A stretch of 64,000 nt of DNA from Mycteria americana (lineage: Eukaryota > Chordata > Aves > Ciconiiformes > Ciconiidae), in contig NC_134365.1 of the NCBI RefSeq assembly GCF_035582795.1, forward strand, positions 220,303,887 to 220,367,886, written 5' to 3'. The notes beneath the pieces were generated by a model. The model made no database searches. It was not told the DNA's origin and saw only the letters and a program-made list of their open reading frames with translations. Below, piece after piece: positions 50,901 through 61,900 of the stretch. The position numbers and the translations under genes were made by a program. The first letter of the stretch is position 1; every line of letters begins with the position of its first letter.

Positions 50901-53900
50901 GCACAGGAAGGACATGGAGCTGTTGGAGCGGGTCCAGAGGAGGCCACGAAAATGGTCAGAGGGCTGGAACACCTCTGCTGTGGAGAAAGGCTGGGAGAGT
51001 TGGGGTTGTTCAGCCTGGAGAAGAGAAGGATCTGGGAAGACCTTATTGTGGCCTTTCTATATAGAAAGAGGGTTTTTAAGAAAGATGGGGACAGACTTTT
51101 TAGCAGGGCCTGTAGAGATAGGACAAGGGGCGATGGTTTTAAACTAAAAGAGGGGAGATTCAGACTAGATCTAAGGAATAAATTTTTCACAATGAGGGTG
51201 GTGAAACACTGGCCCAGGTCACCAAGAGAGGTGGTAGATGCCCCATCCCTGGAAACATTCAAGCTCAGATTGGATGGGGTTCTGAGCAACCTGCTCTAGT
51301 GGAAGATGTCCCTTGCTCATTGCAGGGGGGTTGGACTAGGTGACCTTTAAAGGTCCCTTCCAACCCAAACCGTTCTATGATTCTATGAACACACTGGGCC
51401 GTGTATCACCACGGTGTATCACCACGAGAGAAAGTCTGAGATGGATCCTCTGAGTCATGTTTTTGCTCTCCAATTGCTTGCCACAAATCTTAAAAAAAAA
51501 AAAAAAGGGGGAAGCATTTCTGAGAAATGTTAGTCACTTTTGTGAATGCTATTTTTCCCCCCTGTATTTGTGTATATTTGCATACTCCTAAATATACAGC
51601 AGTGATCACCAATAAAACCTCCCAGGCCTTTCATGGGCAAAATATTTTTTGGACCCCTTTTTGAGGAGGAAGAAAAAAAGGAATAGAGAGCAGATCTATC
51701 AGGAAATTAACAGTTTGTAACTATTTTCCTCTAACACTTATATAGCCCTGCAGCATACCACAAGTCTTTCTTAAAACAGGACTAGAGCACAGAAGTTGCA
51801 TTCTTTTTTAGATATATATAAATTTATGTGCAATGTAAAAACAAACCCAGAGTACTCCTCCCATAGGACTGGGAAGAGCACGATGCTCCAGGCCTGGACA
51901 CCAACGTCCAGAGCACTGCTAGCCAAACCAAGTGGAGGAATTGCCCTCTCCCTCCAGCAATTCTGAGTCACACCCAGCCTCGGTATTTTCCACCTCTAAC
52001 TCTGCAGCCAAGCCCTGGTTTGAGTTTAAAGGAAAGAGCCCAGGAGATGGAGACAAAGTGATGTGGTGGCCTTGAGGACTCCATGGGATTTTTGCTGCAA
52101 ATTTTCTCATTGCCAAGATTTCAATATTGGGAGTGATAAACACCAAGACAGGGTTTTATACAGTAGAAAGACACAAAGTCCATGAAATGTGGCTGCACTG
52201 GCCCCTCTCCCCACCCAGAGAAGCATCCTTGCAGACAACTCACTTGCAGTGAAATAAATACCATCTCCCATTCGTCGTCCCAAAGCTGTGCTATCGATGA
52301 CATGGTCACCACGGTAGTTATCAAGGTTGTCATCAGGCCAATCTGCAACAAATATGAGAGTATTTACATATTGGAGCCTATCATTATCATAGAAGTTTTA
52401 CAGATTGGGAAACGGAGAGAGAAAAATTTTGTACGTAATAAATGTCCTAAAACAACTAGCCTTAGGACCCACAAGGAAAGAGGTTGGGCTTGTGTGCTGT
52501 CCAAGCATAACCTCCCCTTTCCACCACTGAAGATACAACGCTGGGCTAAACAGTCCCAGGAGGGCACATCTCATGGATGATCTCTCACTTTCTTCACACA
52601 GTGGCCAATGGCGTGGGAAGATCAGGTGATTTGCCCGGCCGACAAACTGGATCAGAAACAGCTTAAATACAGATTGGGTTCTGCCAGGCAACTTCAGGAG
52701 ATGATCCCAGATTTTCCTGGCCCTGCTGCAACAGCCCGTGATGCACCCAGCGCTATGGGAGGTTGGTGGACTTCGCTCAACTTGACTCTCCAACACTTCT
52801 GTTCAGGGATAAAACTTGAACACACCCAACAGACAACAAAACACGGCACTTCTCAGTAAAGCGTGAACATTGTGTGCAAGCAAGGCTGTGCATCCCCATC
52901 ACTAAGCGATCGTCTCTGAGATGGTTCAGCACAACTTTGTGCATGGATGTGACTTCACTTTGGGTCTGAAATGGCAACAACTGTGCAGTCAGCATCCAAG
53001 CCATGTTGAAAGAGCAGTTATAACAGATATTGCAGCTTGAGAAGAGGCTCTGGGTGACAGTGGCTGAACTGAGATGGCAGAACAAGACCCAGTCCATCAG
53101 CCACTTCCCCCAGCCTCCCTCTCCCTCCATGTGGAAGCACTCAGAAGTCTGAGCGGAGCAGTCAGAAAGAAAATGTCACCTCCGTTTTGAAGGTAAAAAG
53201 TTCAAACCATCAAAAACTGCCATAGAAATAACTCCAGCTGTAAAGACCTAAAATCTAGGCAGACTGTCAAAAAATAGTTCACCATCTTCCGCCTCTCCAT
53301 CTGGTATCTCAGTCTCTGTTGTATCGCATGCCTGCTGGATTAAAAGGATGCTGCTTCTCTGTGTCTTGATCTCATGTACTGTCTAGATCTGAAATCTGTG
53401 TGGGAGACTTGGGCAGAAAAGTCCAACTGATATGTAACAGTGAACTAATCATCTAGGATGCACAGGACATCTCTAGACTGATTTCAGATTTACTTAATAC
53501 CTTAGACAAACAAATAAAAAACCCCGACATTTACAGAAATCACTTTTGTACCCAAGGACATGATTTTTCATTCTAGTTTAGCCCTTGGTTCCCACCTGCT
53601 GTTCCTCTCCTAGATGTCCACAGACAGACCTGCCGACAGCACAAGAGGTGTCCATACAACAGCAGTGGCTTACCCTGAGCCTCCAGCTTTCGGGGAACAT
53701 GAACAAAGCACATGGGGCAGCAGAAGGGGCCAAGAGATCCAGCTGCCCCAGGTTGAAGAGGATCCCTGAGCCAAGAGGCTGCATTCAAACCACCTGCTAA
53801 CCCTAACCAACCCACGTCTGCACATCCAAGGAAGGATGGGATTCACTTGCCTATTTAAAAGATACCTCCCAGCAACTTGGGACACCTCCCAGCAACTTGG

Positions 53901-56900
53901 GACACCTCCCAGCTACCTACAACGGCAAGACACCCTATTTCAAGATATTTCCTTATTAAGGACTCTGAATTAATAAAGCACAAAGCAATGCACGTGGACA
54001 ATTGCACTTCGCCATGGGGCCTTGCATGCAGTAGTCATTCTGCTCCCCCATCCTGTAGTCAGACCTCTGGGCTGCCTGCCAGAGTGTAACACCAGCACAC
54101 AACCTGGATTGCATCTACTTTTCATCCATTTTATATCCCCCAAAGCTGAACTCCAACTCAGCAGCAACAGAAGACTGTCAACTAGATTTCTTCTGTACAG
54201 CCCTAATTCACGTGGTGTTGCTGCCCTGTGCAGCACAGAGGCGTCAGAACAGAAGCGTATCTCCATTTCATCATTTCCTCCTCTCGTGAGCGCCAATTTA
54301 TTGCTTCTTACCCTCCCCCATGCATCTCCAACTTGGCTTACGATCCTCAGCTTTTTTTGCAGGATTACAGGAGAAAATTGGAAGGAATTGTGCTATTTGC
54401 ACATACCAGCCTCTCCCACGTGCTTTAATCTATATTTGAAGGTAATTCAGCACAGTTGCAGAGAAGAATATTAAACTTAATCCAATCTCTTACCTAAACC
54501 TCCTTAGAAAGCTGAGGGAGGTGTGGGGAAGGGAAGAGAGAGACAGAGCTACACATCTGAGTTGTGATGAAAGGTGGACTTTTTTGGAAGAAGGGAAGGA
54601 AGGGTGGGTTTCTGTAGGCAAGAACTAACTGATCTCCACCAACACATTCCTCTTCTGGACTTACTCATCCAAACCCACTAGCCACCTGGAGCGTGTCTGA
54701 AAAATACCACTTCCCCCATGAAGAAACATATGTTAGACTCAAGAATCAACAATTTATTTTCCAGCAGCAGTCAGACGGCCCCCACCCCCTCTTTGTATTG
54801 CATCCCCTCCTCCCGAGGAAGCATAATTTCCATAGTTTGTAGGAAAAAAAAAAAAAAAAAGAGGGTGGGGAGGTCTGTGCTCTCCCTGTCCTGGGGGGTG
54901 GTACATCTGTTCAGGCTCTGATCCTGCAAGATCTTGTCACGTGCAGAGCAACCAATGTCAGGAGGAGCTGTGTATTGGCAGATTCAGGACTGGTCCCTTA
55001 ATTGCCTATTAGCAGATTGCCAGTTACAACTGAATCCTGCCAAGCCATTTTCTTTGGCACTGTCTCTCCCTGCAGCTTGCTACATACCCTTCCTCTCCCC
55101 TTCTGTGCTCCAAACACCAGATCTGCATCTTCTCTTACGTTTCACAGCAAATTTTTTTTCAAACTGCTTTACATACAAATCAGGACCTCCTTGGATTCCA
55201 GCAAACCACGACCTGAACATTGCGCACCCCCAGTTTTAACACCTACATCTTCTCCCCAGGCTTTTCCACAGTCAGTTCCTCCAAGCGCATCCTGAAAAGC
55301 TTCACATCTGCTTGGCCTCTCCTCCAGGGCTGGGTTCAGCACAGAAAGGAGGACCAGAGAGGTTCATAACGGAGTACCACACTGAGCTGAGACCAAAGTC
55401 AAGCTGCTCTAATGACATGGTGTTTCTTAATCTCCAGAAGTGGGTCCCCTGTCAGCAGGTACTCCAAAGCGTTTCACCAACCACGGAGCAAAGTTATTTT
55501 CCCCAGGCTTTGACTGCTCCTACTGTGCAATTTGCTCAGTCCTCTGAGATGAGGACACATGCACCACAGACGTCTAAAGTTTATGCTCCTCCCAAAACCA
55601 CCATGAAAGCAAGTACCACATACACCACCCGCTCAAGACTCCTGTCTTATTGAGATAAGACAGGCTCCTTTCCAAGCTGAGAAGAGCCATTTACCTTGTG
55701 AAGCCAGTGCAGGTTCATTTGCTGTCCCACAGCTATGTGACATAGTGCTAGTATCTGGGAGGAAGAAATCAGGAGTCAGGCAATGGCACATCACAACCAT
55801 CAAGCGTTTGCACATGCAGGAACACACCACCACCCCAAAAGATAACCCAACGGGCCAGGGCAGAAAGCAGGGCTCGGGTGGGGATGGGTCCAGCAGACAA
55901 CACCTAGCTTATCTGTACAGACAGATCCTCTCCAAAGCCAAGGATGTGGAGGGAAAGACCAGCATCCAAGAGGCAGGGAGTTGGAGAGTCTGGTCCATGG
56001 GTGCATAGCTCCTGGGACCTCAGGAAGCACTGACTACATGGGGCCAGGTACCAGCATACTACCTCAACGGACACCACCTTGAAGGTCCCAGCACCCCGGG
56101 ATGAGGGGAAACAACTTGTACTTGTGATTGGCAGATACACCAAGGTGGGGTTGGGGCTATACTAAGGGAGACAAAAGCTGTATTTCTCCTCAGGCCAGCT
56201 GCACCACCAGTATCAGGGTCTCTGTCTTTGCTCTTGATCATCTGAGGTCAAAGACCATGCATTTTTCACTTTCCATTTATTTTAGGTAACTTAAGGCAAA
56301 GAGAGAGAGGAGAGGGAAATCACTTCTGAAAGGAAAATTGCTCAAGTCATAGGTGGACTGAGAAGTTCATACCCTTTTTCAAACAAATGCACAAACCTTT
56401 AGGAAATGGCATTTTATTCTACTCACCAGTAACACTGTAATGTACGTAAAGCCGGCAGCAGTTGTTACAAGTATCGGAATGGACCAGTCACTCCAATATC
56501 CCATTCGGTTATATAAAAACCTGAAAGATAAGAGTGAAGGACAGATTAAGAACAGATTCAGCACCACAGCAAGTTCACTAGGATTAGACAAAACTTTAGA
56601 AAATGGACCTTTCGGTTTCCACCATACAGATGAGAGATACGCAGCAAAAAGAACAAGCCACTCAAACAAAATCCAGTGTTCGTGCTTTCAGTCCTCATGG
56701 GAAATTAACTCTGCAAAGAGCAATCAGACAATTGTGTCAAACGCAGCAACAACGTTACTTTGGGGGGAAAAAAAAAAATCATACAGAACCAGAACTTGAG
56801 TTTTCAGAAGAATATTCCCTACGAACAAGGGAAAAGTATCCCCACATGTGGTGGTGGTTGCCTAAAGAATAGATCCAACGCTGTCCCATGTTCTCATAGA

Positions 56901-58890
56901 CTTATAAATACAATATAGAGATAGTATCAAGCACAGGGGAAGAAAATGCATGTTGCTGTGCACAGCTATGCTATATACTCAAGACGCAAACTCTTTGCAG
57001 AGGGACGAGCCGATGGAAGAAATTGGCTCTCCTGTACCTGTCTGAGATGGTCTCTTATTCCAATGGACTGTAGAAAAGGTCCAATCCTGCAAGAGGGGAG
57101 ACTGTCAGGAGTTGGACTCAGGACTTCCCAAAATGGGGCTAGCTAGAGGAACTGCATCCTTCTGATCTTCTCATCTTCAACTGACTGAAGGGTTGGTCTG
57201 CCTAGCCTGAAGGATGCCTGTGGGGTTTTTTTGGCTGAGTGGGTTCCCTTGTCCTGGTCCTTCCATTTACCTTAAAACTCTAAGTAAGAGAGGGGCCATT
57301 CAATGGCTTTGTGATCCAACCTTGGCAAGAGGCAGCAGCAACGTCCTGATGCGCTGGAGGATCAGAGCAGGGACTGAAGCAAGTTTAGAGCAATACTGAG
57401 GTACAGATGACATCCTACAGGTATATCTCCAAAGCATATATCTCCAAACCAGGTTTGGTTCCTCTAGGACATCACTCACCAGTGAATTTCCCACAGTTTC
57501 ACTGCACACATGCAGAAGAGCTGTCATCTCATCAAGGCTTAGCAGCACAAAAGCATTACGATCAGACTGTAATTTGGCTTATGATCAGACTGTAATTTGG
57601 AATATCCAAAAATCCACAACACCTAAGAAAGCTTGTGTTTCCTTTTTGCTAGTTGGTGGAGGACATAGCTGTTATTTTGTTGATCACATCCATTGGGATC
57701 TGATGATGTCCATCTTGCCTTTTTATTCCTAAAAACTGGATCTCCTGTGCAGGTCCCTTGACCTCACTTTGTTTTATGGCAAAACTGGCTTTCAAAAGGG
57801 TTTGGTCTATTTTCTTCCCTTTCTCAAAAACTACTTCTGCTGTGTTGGCCGACACAATGATGTCATCAATGTATTGCAGATGTTCTGGAGCTTCACCCTG
57901 TTCCAGTGCAGTCTGGATCAGTCCATGGCAAATGGTAGGGCTGTGTTTCCACCCCTGGGGCAGTCGATTCCAGGTGTACTGGACACCCCTCCAAGTGAAA
58001 GCAAACTGTGGCCTGCACTCTGCTGCCAAAGGGGTTGAGAAGAACGCGTTAGCGATATCAGTTGTGGCATATAACATCTTCCTTGAAGGGATACCTTTCC
58101 TTCACACAGGGGTCACCTCCAGAGGCTGAGGACTTGTGCCCCTTTTCCAATTGCTTTGTCAATGCTTGTCGTGGGGGTTGGAGTAGCCACAGTGCCTGTC
58201 ACTGTCCATGCAAACCCTCTGGTACAGCAAGGACAAGATGGTTATGGGGTGGATGATGCAGCAGGACTGCTCACACACGGCCAGCAGAAACACAAGCCCT
58301 GGAGCAGTGCCTGGCTGCTGTGATCTTCTGTGTGCCTCTGAACACAAGGACTGCATGAAGCCCATCCTGATTTACCAATCTCAGGATGGAGTCCTGCTGA
58401 AAAGGAGGAACCAGATTCTGAACACACCTGAGCAGAGACTCCAGAAGGCTGAGTTGAGACAGACCTCACTGTATTAAAGGATCTCATAACACAGTAGACA
58501 TTGGGCTTCTCCAACATCTGACAACGAGGGGCTCAGATCAAATGGTTCCACTAGCCTTCTTCCTCAGCCCTACTCATCGGCTCATTCAATAAACTGACCA
58601 AGGCCAGGACCCAGGGTTTTTCATTGCTTTTTTTGGTTAAAACGGACACAAATGCCACATGCAAGCAGGTCAAAGACTCAACCTCCTCCCCACCACTCAA
58701 ATCCAGCATCATTCATCAGCCAAACTCTGGCCTGACAACTGCCCCATCCCTTCTGTCCAGGAGTAAAGCTCCCACGTAGGATCTGGAGAGCAAGTCCTTG
58801 GGCTCAACAAATACGAATCATGTCCAGGTTCTGCTCAGGGATTCAAAGAGCCATAAAAAAAGGGATATGGAGGGAATCGGACATGCTGTT

Positions 58891-58938
<48 letters not shown>

Positions 58939-61900
58939 AGAGAGAGAAAGAAAAGAGGGCTCCTCTGAAGTCTTTGCTCATGGCACCACCAAGAGCTTCC
59001 TTAGCTCAGCTTCAGTACAGTTAAGTTTTTGCTCTGATATCCCCTCAAGTGTCCCTCAAAGTGTCAGGTCTTCACTTGATGTGCAAACGACTGTTTTTAA
59101 ATCCTGTTTCCATGGTAATTATGATGAGCTTTCTCCACAACTAAGGAAGAAAAAATTTGCTACACAAACTTGCATTTATAGTCCTGCTCCAGAGAGAACA
59201 CAGCCAGGTTCACAGATTACAGCCTCTCTCACATCCTTCATTAATCGGTGTTGAGCTTTCTGTTGCAGTACATAGCTTGCACACTGGAGATCTGAAGTAT
59301 AATGCAATTAAGCGTAGACACCAAAGAGTGAAATGCCCAAAGCAATAAATGAAAAAAAAAAATATTTACTTAAATTTAAGAGTCACAAAGCCCTTTCATT
59401 TACAAGAACCTCATTGCATACTCAGCCTCGCAGAAAAAAGTTAAAGGCCTGCAAGCAATACATTCTGGGCTATAATTTTGCCTGGTCTTTCTAAAGCCCA
59501 TTTTAATCCCAGAATAGTCCCTTAAGTCTTTACAAGTTTAAAGGCCAAATACCTGCATTTATGTAGGTAAACCCTATCACTGCCACAATTTAGTTAGGTC
59601 AGTTTGGTTTTACATAGATAGGTGCATCCACTGCTGGACCACAAACATGCTGCCTGAACCGCAGGCAGGGTTTGCTATGCTCATCTGTAGGTTTCTGCTA
59701 CCTCTTAAGTCACCTCTGGCAGCTGCTCAGCAGCATTCAGCAATGCTCTGCACATCTGGGTTAAGAAACAAAGAACATCCTAATGAATTCAAGTTTCAAG
59801 TACCATTTTAACCAAAAGAACACAGAAGACAGGTATTGCAGCGCATTGTAGTTCCAATCAGAATAATGAGGTTTTACATTAGCGTGCTAATAACCCTGCT
59901 GAGAAGGACCTGCGGTTATGGAGGACATGAGGTTGAATGAGCCAATATGGTACCTCCACTGTGAATAAGTCAAACCACATACTGGGTGGCATTAAGAGAC
60001 GTGTCACCCACGGACGAAGGGAAGTTGCTCTCCCTTCCACTCAGTGCTGGTGAGGTGGCACCAGCGTCACCATACCCTGGTTTGGGCTTCTCGGTTCAAG
60101 GAGGATGTGTAGGGGGTCCAATGCACAACTACCAAACCAAGACGGTGAGGCACCCAGGGAACATAGCTTACTAGCAAAGCCTGAGGAAGCTGGGCTTGTT
60201 TAGTCTCGCAGAGAAGAGGCTAGGAGATGATCTGGTTGCTGCCTATGCTGTCTGACAGACAGTTATGAAGATGATGAAACCCAGCGCTTCAAGAGTCACA
60301 GACACTGTCACAAGGGGAAATGGCCCTTAGAGGTTTGGACTAGAAAATCTTCTCCTCACAGAAGGTAGTGCAGTGCTGGAACAAGTCCCAGAGAGGGGGG
60401 AAGTCTTCAGCCTTGGGGTTTCAAGACCTCAGTCAACCTGGTCTACTGCTAGCAATAGTCCTCCTTTGAGGGGCTGGTTGGACAGATGACTCCAGTCTTT
60501 CTTTACCTGCTGTGGTGGGACAGGCTGAAGAAGTTCATTGTAGTTGCCTGCACGTGAAGTGAGGAAGGAGAGCTCACAAGGATGAGCTTTGGAGAGCAGG
60601 AACAAGCTCAGCAGCTCATCACACCAATGCAACAGCAACTCTCTATCCCAGTGCCTCCAGGGAGCCCCTGACAGTAGCTTGGTGTGCTAGGTCCTGTACA
60701 GAGATGGTGTTTGCCCCAAAAAGCCCTTCCTCTAGGCTGAGAGAGGTCATGGCTGGCAAATAAATCAGTGGACCAGAGAGGAAGGCAATAGAAACAAGTA
60801 TCAAAGAACCACTGTCCACAAATACGGCCCAGAAGTGATAGCCACTGAGGAACAGCAAAGATGGGGTTTCTAAGAGCCAGAACCCCACTGTATCTCATCA
60901 GCAACAGGCTCACAGCTCTGTCGGGTCCAAAATGACACTTTCATCTCCTTTACACCCCATCTGATGAAAACTGTTCTGTTTTAATGGAGCCCACATCTAT
61001 GCTGGGAGGAAAGAGGGCCAGGCTCAGCCTGAACGGACCCAGTGGAAATTGTTTCCTCTCTGCTTGGAGCCGGCGGGGCTGCAATTAAAAACTTGCTCCA
61101 CATTATCATCCTCCCTCCCAGCCCTTTCCGCAGTATTTCAGGCTGTTTTTCAGAAACCCTGCTGTTCACCTCAACCTCTGGTGCCAGTGTGCGGAGCAGG
61201 GATCTAATTGGGGTTAACAGCACGTACGCAGCGCTGACCCATTTTCAGCGCTGAATGGCAGCGCTTGAACAGATGTAGCCCTGCTATTTTGCATCCAGAG
61301 AGCCTCTTCCATGACTGTTGTGCACAAGAGGGCTTGCTTTTCCAGTGCGATCAATCCAGAAGTGCTTCTAGCACCCTGTGCACACTGGGTTGCATGGCAG
61401 GGGAAGAGGCTTTGGTCTGCAGGTGACGTGTGTGGGCATTTTAAAGCCCAAATACCTCTTGTATCCAGAGCAGACCTGCACATCTCCTCCCATTCCTGCA
61501 TGATCATTTGCAAAAACATTTGCAAAAACATTTGCAGCGCCAGGGCTGCAATGCCCGCTGACAGCATTCCCAGGGCTTTGCTTCATCTCGGCATGATTTT
61601 TTTTTTTTTTTTAGCCCTTTCTCAACTTTGAACTAAGACAGATTTGGCTTTGCAGTGGAGCAGACTAGAAGCATTCACATCCCTTACTGAAGGTATAAGC
61701 TGAAAGAAAGAGGAGTTCCAAAATGCCCTTTTAAAAAAAAAAAAAAGGGGGCATTTTTTTTCATGCTAGTATTATAAATAATCAAGAGCAATGGTGATGG
61801 TTTCCGTTCTCAGAGTGCGGGTCTGAGCAAAGAGAAAAACCACACTCCTGGGAGGAGACAGCTCATGTCATTAAGTTAGTAAACACTCTCCCTCACACAA

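Larger units (their letters stand above)
50012..52243 (-). other. GDPD5 intron (2.2 kb)
   Basis: Nearly half is a CR1 copy (50398-51388). It is followed by a 13-bp direct repeat (51401-51426) and an A-rich tract near 51491-51506. Confidence 0.75.

Noticed and set aside
58820..59254. 144-codon frame with polylysine
   Set aside because: Produced by the A42 tract. No domain.
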